A stretch of 64,000 bases of DNA from Tretioscincus oriximinensis (taxonomy: Eukaryota > Chordata > Lepidosauria > Squamata > Gymnophthalmidae). The notes under the pieces were generated by a model that made no database searches, had not been told where the DNA came from, and saw nothing but the letters and a program-made list of their open reading frames with translations. Of this stretch, positions 46,241 to 59,585 are shown piece after piece. How positions within the stretch are numbered: the stretch's first letter is position 1; each line of letters starts with the position of its first letter. The position numbers were made by a program, and so were the translations under genes. The stretch is from assembly GCA_022410635.1 (NCBI GenBank), contig JAJVDF010000123.1:1992870-2056869 (forward strand), written 5' to 3'.

Positions 46241-46425
46241 NAGGTGAAACCCCGTTATAAAGAATCTTATTATAACAAAATTTGCAGCATAAACAAACTA
46301 ATTTGATAGTCCTGNCAGAGCACCTGTAAGAATAATGTTGGTTACAATGGGTTTTGGTATGACAAGATTTTATTGTAACAAATTCACCTGACCNCTTGGT
46401 GTTNGTTATAATAGAGTTTCATCTG
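46241..46425. mobile_element. Tc1/mariner-type MITE
   Basis: Tips nAGGTGAAACCCCGTTATAA and inverse TTATAATAGAGTTTCATCTG, TA on both sides (46239-46240, 46426-46427). Confidence 0.82.
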
Positions 46426-46465
46426 TATAAGCAGTTTGGCCACTGTTTTTCTCAGTAAAGCAATA

Positions 46466-46590
46466 CAGGTGAACTCCATTATAAAGAACCCTGATATAAC
46501 AAAATTTTGTGGTATAACAAACAAATTTGAAAGTCCCAGCAAACAAATCTACCCAACCCCTTGGCATTTGCTATAACAGAGTTTCAGCTG
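46466..46590. mobile_element. Tc1/mariner-type MITE, internally deleted
   Basis: CAGGTGAACTCCATTATAAA to CTATAACAGAGTTTCAGCTG, TA on both sides. 125 bp, missing the middle present in the neighbour 40 bp away. Confidence 0.82.
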
Positions 46591-46750
46591 TACTCCGATT
46601 AATACTCCTGAAATCTGTTGATTTATATTAAAACCAGGTGTGGCAAATGCATCACAAATTTGACTTGCAAGTGGGNTGTTGACTTGTCTGGAGGCAGTCT
46701 TGCTCTGAACCAGCAAGGATTGCTTATTCTGACCACAGAAAGATGCATCC

Positions 46751-47690
46751 TAGAATGAGGCCATCTGCACAGCGGTGCTGGTCCAGACTAGCCTCCTGCC
46801 CTATTTCAAATAATATGTAGGCTTTAAGGCTGGGTTTCAAGCACTTCAAAGTCCCTAGTCTTGGAGCTTCTGGCACATGTATTGGTGGTATGTCCCTGTC
46901 TGCTCACTACGATACCCCTTACTTAAACCTTCTCCCCCTGTATGCCCCGCCTGCCATCCCTTACTTATACTTTCACCCGCTGTATCCGCTTTTCTCCCAT
47001 AAAATTCTTGCTTAACATATCTAAAAGAATCTACTGGTGATCCTGATCAAAGTCCTCCTGACCTGGATCGCACAAATGAAGCATACCAGAAGAAGCAAGT
47101 TCAAGAAGAACGTGCTGTTCAGTGAGATCCAGAAAATAAGTTATAAGATACCCCTTACTTAAGCCTTCACCCCCTGTATCCTCCCTCTTTCCATGATATT
47201 CTTGCTTAACATATTTGTAACTGGAAAATTCTGTATAACTTCCATTTTAATTCATTGCTCGCTGAGGTTTTCTTCAAATATATCTTATTTATCAGCAGGG
47301 TTGCTATTGTGTTGAATAGGAAGGAATAAAAAGGGACATATTGAAGAAGGTTACTTATTAACATCATCCGTCCCTTCANTAAATGTGGTTTATTTCTAGG
47401 TAAATATTATACAAGATCATTGAGTTGGGCATTGATAGATAGTATATGAACAGTTGCTTAGAACCACCATTTTTAACTCTGCTTCAAAGCTGTAATGCAA
47501 GTGCCCATATTTTCTGCACCCTTATTGCTTCACATTTAACTGATGGTAGAGCACTTTTATAGTGTTGCTTTTATGTACAAAGAGTACAAAGCCGTGGGAG
47601 GAGGCATCTGCAGATGGAGGGAAATGATCTAGAATGGTGAAATAGAAGAGTAAACAATGGTAAAATTATGGAAATCAATAAAAAAGCGGT
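46751..47690. other. Intergenic with a local duplication and a coding-like fragment
   Basis: GATACCCCTTACTTAA, CCCTGTAT and ATTCTTGCTTAACATAT recur at about 46910-47020 and 47147-47215. Between them one frame (47012-47122) stays open for about 37 codons. No family recognised. Confidence 0.5.
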
Positions 47691-47699
47691 CAGAAAACA

Positions 47700-47874
47700 A
47701 GAAGAAGAAGAAGAAGAAGAAGAAGAAGAAGAAGAAGAAGAAGAAGAAGAAGAAGAAGAAGAAGAAGAAGAAGAAGAAGAAGAAGAAGAAGAANNNNNNN
47801 NNNNNNNNNNNNNNNNNNNNNNNNNNNNNNNNNNNNNNNNNNNNAGAAGAAGAAGAAGAAGAAGAAGAAGAAGA
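47700..47874 (+). repeat. (GAA)n microsatellite containing an assembly gap
   Basis: Pure GAA units at 47700-47793, 51 n at 47794-47844, then AGA units to 47874. True length unknown. It is the poly(TTC) tail, inverted, of the SINE to the right. Confidence 0.95.
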
Positions 47875-48172
47875 AGAACTGGGTTCTTATACCCTGCTTT
47901 TCTCACCTTTCAAAGGGACTCAAAGCGGCTTACAAGGATATATTTTGTCCGAAGGCTTCCATTCTATCTTCCCCACCAGGCTCTGGTGGTTCCCATGTAT
48001 CTACTTGCAGTCAGTTGCAATTTCTTGCAATTCATCCTTTCGAACAGCTGGGTTGGCTAGAGCTACAGGCTAGTGGAAGGTGCTCACCCCTCCCCATGTC
48101 CCACACAGGGTTTCAAAACCCCATCTCCCGGATGAGAGACAGATTCNTTAGCAACAGAGCTATCCGTGCCTG
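47875..48172 (-). repeat. tRNA-derived SINE, near full length
   Basis: Inverse of 33592-33955: GGTTCTTATACCCTGC, TCAAAGCGGCTTACAAGG, TTTCGAACAGCTGGG, B-box inverse GGGTTTCAAAACCCC and A-box region AACAGAGCTATCCGTG. Confidence 0.85.
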
Positions 48173-48416
48173 CCTATAATGACAGTCACAGTTCCATAAC
48201 TCCAGATTTCCAGAAATGAGAACAAGTAGTGAGCAATTAGGTCCCACAGTGACTATAGCATGGAATCCACATTGTACCTGCATCAGAACTGGTGTACTCA
48301 CTGCAAAGGAAGGGGAGGAATTTGGTACCTTCGAGGTCTGAATCAAGGCCTTGATTCAAGTGACAAGGGTTTTGCCCTGTTTCCCATTCCTGGGGCTGGT
48401 AGTGAGAAATATAGTG

Positions 48417-48484
48417 CTTAAAACAATTAAGGGAACGCTTTAACATAACATATTATGTTAAAGTGTTCCCTTAATTGTTTTGAG
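48417..48484 (+). other. Perfect 32-bp stem hairpin with a 4-base loop
   Basis: Left arm 48417-48448, loop CATA, right arm 48453-48484. Of 32 pairs, 30 are Watson-Crick and the other two are U-G and G-U if the plus strand is transcribed; on the minus strand they become A-C mismatches. It does not share tips with the other palindromic families in the window. Confidence 0.8.
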
Positions 48485-49220
48485 CAGTATATAATCAACC
48501 CCAGTGAGACAGAAAATGGGCAGACCAGTGGCCAATTAATGGGTCGGAATGATCGTGAAGGGACATTTGCNACAATATGGAAATTAATCCAGGCTGCAGC
48601 ATGGCAGAATAATTCCTCAGCTGCATCTAAATGGAAGTTATTTTCATTGTGCATCTGATGAATGAATGCTTAAGAGAACAACTTCAAATAGCCATATCTG
48701 ATCACCCTCCTGCTGTATACGCACTCATAATTTCAGTGTCAAATTCTCAGGATGTTTCAAGATCAATATGGCCAGGTTCTCTGTGTGCGTATACATCTGA
48801 GCATAGCTAAAGTGTGCCAGAACATATATCTTAACATGAGACTACATTTGCCATCAGTTCTGGATCTATTTGATTATTCTTTGCAGGATCTGTAGTCTAG
48901 TTTTTAGAAAATGTAAANATCTAGGACTATTCTTGTTCTTTCATGGAACGCATCCCTATTTAATGAGGCTGCAATTTATCAGTNGGTACTGGCAGGAAAT
49001 ATGCAATTCAGATAACGAGTATTTGCTTCCCTTGAATCTTGGCTGAAGTTTCAAAAAGGTGGGACACTTGACAGACTCCTTTTTCCTTCTACTTATCTTA
49101 ATCTGTTCAGCATTGGAAAAGCATGGCTAATCTATCATTTATCTATCTTGTACACATGCCCATCCATCTACCCGTTCTATCATTAATTTAACCATTTCCA
49201 CCTTGGTTGTAGAAATGCTG
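48485..49220. other. Intergenic, nothing recognised
   Basis: No exon or repeat seen. Confidence 0.45.
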
Positions 49221-49239
49221 TGGGGGGGGGGGATTTTAT

Positions 49240-49390
49240 TTATTTTCCCCTCCACCTTCAGATGCTGATTGTTGCTGTNTTAAAATGTAAATGTTTTGTA
49301 CTGGTTTTTTTGTTGTTGCCGCCCCGAGACCTTTGGATATGGGGCGGGATGTAAATGTAAATAAATTAAATAAACATATAAATAAATACA
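49240..49390 (+). repeat. L2-like retroposon tail
   Basis: GCCCCGAGACCTTTGGATATG, GGGGCGGGATGTAAATG and an (AAAT)n end. Matches 31390-31470. A G run lies just upstream (49223-49233). Confidence 0.75.
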
Positions 49391-50325
49391 ATTCTACAAG
49401 AAATTCCTAGGCGTTGTTTTGACAGCATCCCCATTCAGGATATTTAACAAGTTGGTAGCAACATCACGTAGAATTCACCTCACTTACTTATGGAAGGTCA
49501 GCCATCTACTCACTAAAAAAGCTCTCTGCTCTCAGAGAATGCTGGGAATTATAGTAAGCCAAGTGCAGCATTGACTTCTGGGGCTTCTGATGTCACGGTA
49601 ATATGGACAGAGGAACTGCGAGGAAGATTGGAACTGCGTGGAGATGTACTTGTGAACATGTTGCCTCGGTTTTAAAAGAAATAGTGATTTTAAACTTGTA
49701 GTCGGGAAGCATCCTAAGTCATGGGACATCCCCACAGGTACCTCTATGCAGTTTTCTTGGCAGAGATACAGAAGTGGTTTGCCATTGCCTTTCAGGGAGA
49801 GGTTGCGAATCAAACCACTAACTCTTGCCTGACAGTTTGCCCTAAAATCCAACTACAGTCTCTAACCTGCGTGTTTTTTATGGAAGGAGAAGCGAAGGGG
49901 TGTGTGTACGAGAGGGTTGCTTCTGCTTCCATATAAGCCACACATGGGATGGGGAGACTTAGTGAAATTTATCAAATTTGCTGACAATGAAGACCCCAAG
50001 TGCCATAGAATCTGTGCTCCAAGTATCAAAGCACCGCTCTGAATCCTGCAGTCTTTACAATAACACTCAGTAGTTTTTAACCAGTTTCATTTAAAAATAG
50101 GAAGAATTTCCCTTTGTTGATGGCTGCCTTCTGCCGCGCTCACCATCTGTCTGTTCAGTGACAATTTACAAAACAAGCGATGATACTGCAGGAAAATACT
50201 GATCCAGAAGTTCTCATGTAACGTTTGATGAACTGGTCAATATNATGAAGATCATATGGTTTACCATCAACATTCTTTGCAGACGGGATCTTCAACCTNT
50301 CCAGTAAGAACCAGACATATGCATG
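49391..50325. other. Intergenic, nothing recognised
   Basis: No exon or repeat seen. Confidence 0.45.
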
Positions 50326-50818
50326 AAGTTCACACAGANANTCTGATTGAAGTGTACAAAATCATGCATGGGATCGACAGGGNGAATAGAGAAAAAATGT
50401 TCTCTCTCTCCCACAACACAAGGACCAGAGGGCACTCCTTAAAACTGTTGGGTAGAAAAGTGAGAACAGACAAAGGAAAGTATTTTTTTTCACCCAGAGG
50501 GTCATCGGCCTGTGGAATTTACTTCCTGAAGAGGTAGTGGTAGCTAACAGCTTGGATAGCTTCAAGACAGGACTAGACAGGTTTATGGACACTAAGGGTA
50601 TAAATGGATACTAGGATGGATGTCTGGATGTTGCCTCCGGGATGGAGCAACAGGCAGGACTCCTGAAATACCATTTGCAGGGAGTCATGAACAGGAGCAT
50701 ATTTTGCTTTCCTCTGTTCGGACTGCCCAGGTGCATCTGGTGGGCCTCTGTGTGACACAGAATGCTGGACTAGATGGGCTGTGGCCTGGTCCAGGATGGC
50801 TCTTCTTATGTTCTTATG
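50326..50818 (+). mobile_element. CR1-type LINE 3' part, longest copy, with ORF2 C-terminus
   Basis: Encodes VYKIMHGIDR, then SLSHNTRTRGHSLKLLGRKV and, after a frame break near 50505, the end of ORF2 (TGLDRFMDTKGINGY, stop near 50610). The 3' UTR runs to CTTCTTATGTTCTTATG. It supplies the reference for the other truncated copies. Confidence 0.9.
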
Positions 50819-51154
50819 AATGCTCCTGGCTAGAAGGAAGCATTCCATACTGAAGCAGGGTAGAGGCCAAACCAGGCCGATATCTATGGGTAGAGAGCTT
50901 GGACGGGTGCCAGCTTAAAGCTAAGGGCGTAGCTACCATAGGGCAATCCAGGGTAGTGCNCCAGGGGNCCCNAGGTCAGCCCTGGCCCCCGGAGAGTCTA
51001 GCTATACCACTGCTTAAAGCCCCAAACAGGCTTCCAATCCGACTTTTAGCCCCTCATGTGTCTGCAGCCTTTCTGAACAAATCCCCTTGGGGTGCTATGA
51101 AGCATTCGGATGCTCAATTTAGCATTTATTAGCAGGGGTGGAGCAGCTTTGATT
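50819..51154. other. Intergenic, nothing recognised
   Basis: Short stretch between the CR1 copy and the palindromic element before KCNK15. Confidence 0.45.
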
Positions 51155-51304
51155 GGATTATATCTCCATACAGAGTTTGGCCATCCACATCCCAGTGTAG
51201 GCTAGGGCAGGCCCCATTCGGGGCCTGCCCTAGCCTACACTGGGATGTAGATGGCAGGCTCCTATTCCAAGATCAAGGCCAGAATAAGGCTCCGTGGGGA
51301 GAGG

Positions 51305-51309
<5 letters not shown>
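51155..51309. mobile_element. Palindromic miniature element, family B, directly before the KCNK15 CpG island
   Basis: Centre AGTGTAGGCTAGGGCAGG with its exact complement on the other side of GCCCCATTCGGGGC. Right tip GGGGAGAGGACCTG. The arms differ from the 13955 copy (CTAGGGC for CTATGGC), and both arms changed together. Confidence 0.75.
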
Positions 51310-52196
<887 letters not shown>

Positions 52197-52205
52197 TGAC
52201 CGGAC

Positions 52206-52329
52206 CCCCTTAGTGCTAGGCTGAGCCTTATGCTGGGTTAGACCTCTGAATGGGAGCCTGCCTCCCACAGCCTAGTGTAGGCCACAGCAGGGCCTGCCAT
52301 AGCCTACACTGCCTCCATGCGGAATAAGG
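52206..52329. mobile_element. Palindromic family B, short copy in KCNK15 intron
   Basis: GCCTTATGCTGGGTTA left arm, GCATGCGGAATAAGGC-like right arm, centre GTGTAGGCCACAGCAGGGCC with GGGCCTGCCATAGCCTACAC. Starts about 90 bp after the splice donor. Confidence 0.65.
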
Positions 52330-52482
52330 CTGCATCCACACATCAGGTATTGATTCTACTATAACTGTATATTCCACAATAAAGCTCTGTGGGGATGGAT
52401 TCCCCCCCCCCCCCAGAATATTGGTGCCTTTATTGTGGAATATCCAGTTATAGTGGAATAAATCAGTGCTGTGGGGATGCAG
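52330..52482. mobile_element. Another palindromic MITE (tips CTGCATCCACA)
   Basis: Left CTGCATCCACA and right TGTGGGGATGCAG. The arms pair ATTCCACAATAAAG with CTTTATTGTGGAAT, and TACTATAACTG with CAGTTATAGTG. A C run lies at the centre (52403-52416). Confidence 0.65.
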
Positions 52483-52649
52483 CTTTATTCTGGGTTATAT
52501 CTCAGAACAGGAGCCTGGCATCCACATGCTAGTGTAGTCTATGGCAGGCCCCGAATGCCTTACACTACACTGCAATAGGGCTACACTGGCATGTGACTGG
52601 CCAAGCCCTGTCCTGAGATGTTTCCCAGAATAAGGCTCCGTGGGGAAGA
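52483..52649. mobile_element. Palindromic family B, further copy in KCNK15 intron
   Basis: TTTATTCTGGGTTATATC at the left and CCCAGAATAAGGCTCCG at the right, with a degraded centre (GTGTAGTCTATGGCAGGCC). Confidence 0.65.
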
Positions 52650-53042
52650 AAGCTTTTCTGTTTGGGCAGGGGTGTGTGTGGCCTAAGCTCCAAATCTCTC
52701 CACAAATCCCAGCTTGCATAGGTAGTAAGTAGTCAGGGGTGGTAAGTGGGAATGGTATTCTAGCAAAGTCTAGAAGATCACGCTCTCACACTTCTGCTCT
52801 GAATATAAGATGTGTTCTAGAGCCAAGTCTTACTTGCTCTACTTAGAACCTGTCAAGTTTCCCTATCTAGATCAGCTGGTGCAGTTCAGTTTGCCATACA
52901 AATGAACATCACTGCAAACATTTTTAATAGTTAAGGCATAATCCCTGCCAGCTGGACCTAGCTCATTTTCTAATTCTATGGGAGAAAGTGCATTCCAAAT
53001 TAATATACAGTATACTATAAATGTGCTGTGTAACATACACAT

Positions 53043-53277
53043 ATGCACAGAGGCTGGACACCAAGGGTATAAATGGGTACTAGGATGCATGTCTGGATAT
53101 TGCCTCCGGGATGGACTCCTGAAATACCATTTGCAGGGAGTCATGAACAGGTGCATATTTTGCTTTCCTCTATTCGGACTACCCAGGTGTATCTGGTGGG
53201 CCTCTGTGTGAGACAGAATGCTGGACTAGATGGGCTGTGGCCTGGTCCAGGATGGCTCTTCTTATNTTCTTATGTTG
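53043..53277 (+). mobile_element. CR1-type LINE 3' end in KCNK15 intron
   Basis: ACACCAAGGGTATAAATGGG to CTTCTTATnTTCTTATG. Lacks about 15 bp (GCAACAGGCAGG region) present in other copies. Confidence 0.85.
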
Positions 53278-53528
53278 TAAATAGAGTCCTTGAGTGGAGT
53301 TCTAGATCATACTCCGTAGCCAGGCCTTTTGTGTGAGTGTGTGAGAGAGTCCTAAAATATGTAAAATAACTTTAAGCAGCTGTTTTGACTATGTATTGTT
53401 ACAATTATTTTGGTAAGTTTCATCCAGATCACAAACCAACGTTCAGTTACAGCTACTCACAATAATTAGCACAACCACACCTTTCTTAAAATAATAGCTG
53501 AGTACCGATGTCAAGTTATAACCGTCAC

Positions 53529-53636
53529 CTTTTGTATATGTCTTCTACTGTTGACCTTTTGTATATATCTTCTACTGTTGACCTTTTGTATATATCTTCT
53601 ACTGTTGACCTTTTGTATATGTCTTCTACTGTTGAC
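53529..53636 (+). repeat. 27-bp minisatellite, four units, in KCNK15 intron
   Basis: Unit begins CTTTTGTATATGTCTTCTAC. Units 1 and 4 have TATATG and units 2 and 3 TATATA at the same place. Confidence 0.95.
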
Positions 53637-53991
53637 CAACTCCAACTAGAGTTACCTATAATGCGAAGCTAAATTTCACGCTTGGGGAGGTAGTTTCTTG
53701 CACATAGTCGAATCCAAAGATCAGAACTCTCATATTGGTATCCTGAGATCAAAAGAGTGGAGGTACTATTCGATTTCTCCTTTGCGACACTCACCTTTGC
53801 TGCTGTCATTTTCTTCCACGTTTTGCAGTATTGAACACCTTTCCAATAGCTGCATACCAGGTATTACGGGAACTGTGTATGAAAAAATGGTCAACAGCCT
53901 CTCAGTATTTTGTTCCCTTCATCATTTTTATGCAATTCTCTCCTTTTATACCTGATGACATGAGGTTCTCCAGATGTTGCTGCTGGATCTT

Positions 53992-54263
53992 AAGAACATA
54001 AGAGGAGCCCAGCTGAATTGGGCCATAGTCCATCTAGTCCAGCATTCTGACTCAGATCATAGCTTACCAATTGCTCTAGGGTGTTTTCAAACAAAAAAGG
54101 CAAAATTCTCACCTGTTCTTGATTACCTGCAAATGCTAATTCAGGTATACTGCCTGTTTTTCCAGGCAGCTATTAGTAGCTTCCATGAATTTGTCTAATG
54201 TTATCTTAAAAGCTATACAGGCTGCTAACTATCACCACTTCTTGTCGAAGTGAATTCCATAGA
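53992..54263 (-). mobile_element. CR1-type LINE 3' end in KCNK15 intron, old
   Basis: AAGAACATAAGAGGAGCCC, TCCAGCATTCTGACTCAG and a GAAGTGAATTCCATAGACC end that corresponds to the ORF2 terminus. Confidence 0.78.
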
Positions 54264-54270
54264 CCATAGA

Positions 54271-54458
54271 CATATGAAACCCTATTGTAATGGACACCAA
54301 GGGGTCGGGTGAATTTGTTTGTTATAATGAAATTTTGTTACAATGAAACCCTTTGTTATCAACATTACTCTTATGGGTGTTTCACTAAGACGTTCAAATT
54401 TTTTTGTTTTACTGCAAACTTTGTTATATTGGAGTTCTTTATAATGGGGTTTCCGGTG
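54271..54458. mobile_element. Tc1/mariner-type MITE in KCNK15 intron
   Basis: CATATGAAACCCTATTGTAA to TTATAATGGGGTTTCCGGTG, followed by TA. The left TA is lost or mutated. Confidence 0.72.
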
Positions 54459-54854
54459 TATTGTAAATTTACTTGATTTGCTGTAAATGAAGAAAAAAGA
54501 ATTAGCTCTGCCTTTCTTTTTCTTTTCCTTCCCCTCTAAATTTAACAAAGTAGCAGTAACAGTAAATGGGCAATAGTAGTACCAGTTTTTATTTATATTA
54601 AATAAGAACAACTGATCTGAAATAACTGATTTGGAACTTGATGTAAGCACTAAAGTGGGTCGTTCTAAATCATAACACAGTAAGAGAGCAAAGTGCTTGG
54701 AAAACAGAAGGGTGCTACTTTGATTCTCCATCTTTTTCCCTGTCATAGGCAGTGGCAAATCATTTCTACATTTCTTCTAAGAAAACTGCATTAATTCACT
54801 GCACAGTCAACCAGGTGGAACAGCAAAATGGAATAGTCTGTAGTCATAATAATA

Positions 54855-55009
54855 CAGATGGACCGCTGTTATAAAGAATCCCGATATAACAAATTTCAGG
54901 GTACAACAAACAAATTTGAACACCTATAAGAGTAACGTCGGTTAAAACGGGTTTCGTTGTAACAAAATTTCATTATAACAAATTCACCTGACCCCTTGAG
55001 GTTCACCTG
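54855..55009. mobile_element. Tc1/mariner-type MITE in KCNK15 intron
   Basis: CAGATGGACCGCTGTTATAA to CCCTTGAGGTTCACCTG, TA on both sides (54853-54854, 55010-55011). Confidence 0.8.
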
Positions 55010-55014
55010 TATTA

Positions 55015-56925
55015 GAAGATTGCAAATACCCTGTTACGCAAAACTGGGTCAATTGAGAATCAGTCTGCAAACATGAATTTGTGTCATTGCAATGTGAGAT
55101 TGAAACCTGTAATAAACGTATACATATATAAACATCGTTTCAATTGAGTGAGTTTGAGACATTTGATTTAAAGTAAAGCTGCTAGTAATATACTAGGAAA
55201 GAAACCTTAGGAATGCTGGTGGATAACTCAGTGAAAATGGCATATCAAAGGTGATTATCCACTGGCTGGTATGTCCGACCAACAAGTGTAGTAGATCCAC
55301 TTTTAGACTGCTCAGTGTGTGTACAGGAAGCTTCTAGTATACTTTCTGGCCTGGTATTCTGGCCAGTAAAGAGTTGTCCAAAGTATGGCATATAATGAAA
55401 AAGGCAAATTCAGTGCTATTCATAATTTAAAAAGGGATTAACCAGTATCATAATGTGTTGTACAGCACAACTGAACAAGAATGTGGCAGGAAAAGGCGAA
55501 CGTTCACAGAAGGTTAATTGAGAAATCTAGAGGTCGAAGTGATTCCACATTCTGGAAAGGTTAGAATATTTTTGGGTACAAAAATGTCAAGAGGTCATGA
55601 CAGAGGTGTATGAAGCTATGCCCTGAGGGATGAAAGCAGGTAGAGAAAATCTCACATATGTACGTAGTGCTGAGAATTGGAGGCTTCTCCGTAAATTGAA
55701 TGGTAAGAAATAGCATGAAGTACATTGTACCACAATGGAATGTTAAATTATGGCTTTAAAAGGAAGAACTTTCAGTATAGAAAAATACGTTCCCTGACAC
55801 TAGAAGCAGTGAAAGACTTTCAACTTCCTGACTATTTGGTGCATATACTACTTTGGTTTCACAAAGCTTATAAAAGCGTCTCTGCTTCTTTCATAGTGTC
55901 AGTGTGAGATTGAATTTTCTCAGTATTGAAGCGGAAAGCTCAAATAGTAGAAAGGGAATGGTGGGAAGTCTAAATCAGGAAAAAGAAAAGACACACACAC
56001 ACACACTTCTTTGTGTGTGCATGATCAGACTAGGCAAAGGTACCAACTAGTATTTCAGTCAGGTGGATATGTCTGGCGTTTATATGGGTCAGCTTTGGCA
56101 CTTCCAGTGCACTTCATATTGTAGTCTGACACTGCATGATTTTAATGANCTCTGGATCTCTCGGATAAATTTAAAGCCAGGCTGTAGCTAAATGGGATGG
56201 TTGTGGTGTCACTTGGTCGCTGATACTCAGGTAGGTATTCCTGCGCTGAGATCCAGGAGTGGGAGCACCAACAAAAGGGTGTGAAATCTGACACTTAGTT
56301 CAGCTCCCTGAAGAAAGCCTTCCTGGCCCAGATGTGGCAGTGGCTGAGAATATCTTGGAAGGATGACAGGATTTTGAGCCATTGGACCAGGATTAGAAGG
56401 ATGAGGCAGGTTGTAATGGGGACAAAGGCTGGACAGCCAAGGTTGTTAGAGTTGGAACTGCAGAGCAGCAGGAACCTAAGACAATGAACCTAGCAGCAGG
56501 AACCTAAGACAATTTCTGTACATGGGTAGCCCCATGTGCAGAAATTCAGATATTCATTGTCAAGCGAGCCAGGGAAATGGCTGGCTTTTTGAAAATAATC
56601 ACTTTGTTATCCTTATGAGGGCTGGATCTTCAGAATGTCACGTGTGAAACATCTTGGAAGTGGAGGCACAACACAGTGGTTGACCAAAATATTTGGAGAA
56701 TATAGATTCTGCTATAAATTTTGCCTTTATTAACTGTTTTTTGCATTCTGATTTTGATGATAATGTTGGCTTCAGCAATAATTTTCTCTTCCCAACCTGC
56801 TTTCAAAATATAATTAAAATCATTGGCTTCCATGTCATTGCCCTTATGTTACTATTATTGGGTGCACAGTTGGGTTTCTTTCAATGTTAAAAAATAAAGT
56901 TGAGTATATGTTTACATTTTTCTCT
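55015..56925. other. KCNK15 intron, unique-looking stretch
   Basis: Only a short (CA)n at 55990-56006 and a 20-bp direct repeat (GCAGGAACCTAAGACAAT at about 56468 and 56494) were recognised. Confidence 0.5.
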
Positions 56926-57251
56926 ATCACACAACACTAGGACTAGAAGGCACTCCCTAAAGCTGATGAGCAGAAGAGTTAGGACAGACAAGGAAAAGTA
57001 TCTTTTCACCCAAAGAGTCATTAGCCTATAGAATTCACTTTAGCAGCCTGGATAGCTTCAAAATAGGGTTAGATGAATTCATGGAAGACAGGTGTAACAA
57101 TGGGGTTAGGATGGGAAACAGGAAATATTCCTGAAATGCTATTTCCAGGGAGTTAAGAACAGGAGCAATTGGTGGGCCACTGTGAGGGGCAGAATGCTGG
57201 ACTAGATGGTCTTTGGGCTGATTCAGCAAGGCTTTTTTTATGTTCTTATGT
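56926..57251 (+). mobile_element. CR1-type LINE 3' end in KCNK15 intron
   Basis: ACACAACACTAGGACTAGAAG through GATAGCTTCAAAATAGGG to TTTTTATGTTCTTATGTTC. Ends about 250 bp before exon 2. Confidence 0.85.
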
Positions 57252-57458
57252 TCATTTTTGAAGAGTTATAGGTTTGGTCATGTTGCCATGTCAGACAGGT
57301 GTGTCTGAATAGAATATTTATTGACTCTCCACTTTCATTTTTTAGCCTTATACTCTTCTGAAATGTTTGGATGAAATTTTGAATTAGGTCAACTTTAATT
57401 CTATTTCTAAAGTTCTTAACACAAACATTTTCACTGCTTCAACGTGCAGCTTAGGTAA

Positions 57459-58421
<963 letters not shown>

Positions 58422-59585
58422 AATGTGCATGCTTTTTCAAACCTTTCCCTTTCTCCTCACAAACGCTGTTCTCCTACTGAACTTCCCTTTTGATGATAAA
58501 TTATTGACAGACGCCGAGTTGTTGTGTTCGGACTCCTTTTTGATCTACTTATTCTTCCTTTTCCTTTGAAGTGATGCTTGAAATGGCGCTCAAGAAACAA
58601 TACTGCTAACCTTACAGTGTGTTCCCTCAGCAATGCTTTTTAAAAATACAAGCAGAGAAAAATCATTTCCCTCAGGCAGAATATGCCACTGCTTTAAAAG
58701 CCAAGGGATACAGGGGAATCTTAATAACATAACCTAATGGTGAACCGAAGTTGCCATGTCATCTAGAGAATGTTCTAGTTTTTATCTTGGAGAAAATATA
58801 TACAGAAGACTTAATTACATTCTTCCAGCTTATGTTCTAAGCCTGTCCTGACTTGACACCCAAAGTATAGGAGTGTACAGAGTTACCTCCTATAACATCC
58901 AGGGTTTTCTCTCAGCCCTCCATTTCAGCTCCTCTAATGACTCATGTACCTAGTTCTGAGCCCAGCAGTGATTTGGGGGAGGGGGGGGGGATAAAAGGGG
59001 AAAAGCTAATTTGGGAATATTCCAGCATCTGCTCCTTGTTTCTGCTCCTTGAAACCAGATCCGGTTGAAACTGAACCCAGAGGTAGGAGATGTAGCTTGT
59101 CCTTGGGCAAGCTGCCAGGAATGGGATGCCACCATTTTGGATAGTGATCACCAGCCGATCATAATTTATCACAATGCACATTCAGAATGGAAGGACCCTA
59201 TTGTGCCTACTCTGCTTTCTTAGGAGTGTAGGGGATTAAATATGGGAATGCTGTCTTATAAGTGATACCGATCTGCAGATTATTCTGCTTTAGCAGGTGG
59301 AGACATGTATCTGATGGTTATCCATGAAATCCATTACTTTCATTTTGCAGTGTCACTCTGCTGATTAAAAAAAGACACACACGTAAACCTGAAGGAAATA
59401 TTTAAAGGAAATAAAAAGGAAAATCCTATAAAAAGCTGGCATGTCATTTGTAAGCCACCAGATGTCAGCTTCATTAGTAGCTGGAAGCCAGTTAAAGGTA
59501 TTTTTAAGCTTGTCAAGAAATTTTGCAGGAACTGTCTTACCTTCCAGTTTTCATTGATTATATGACTCCTTTTAAAACGAATAAA
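58422..59585 (+). other. KCNK15: KCNK15 3' UTR (probable)
   Basis: Unique sequence after the TGA, with AATAAA candidates at about 59408-59413 and 59580-59585 and a later one near 59834. The second is followed by T/G-rich sequence and is my preferred site. A G run lies at 58976-58990. Confidence 0.5.

Larger units (their letters stand above)
46060..46750 (+). repeat. Old dispersed repeat, paralogous to 9140-10010, carrying two mariner MITEs
   Basis: Same block order as 9140-10010. Relative to that copy, the insertions at 46241-46425 and 46466-46590 are extra, each at a TA. Confidence 0.6.

Noticed and set aside
47571..48073. Poly-Lys, poly-Glu and poly-Ser frames
   Set aside because: Translation of the GAA repeat across an assembly gap.
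53529..53636. CRISPR-like array from the regular 27-bp units
   Set aside because: Units are directly adjacent with no spacers, in a vertebrate intron.
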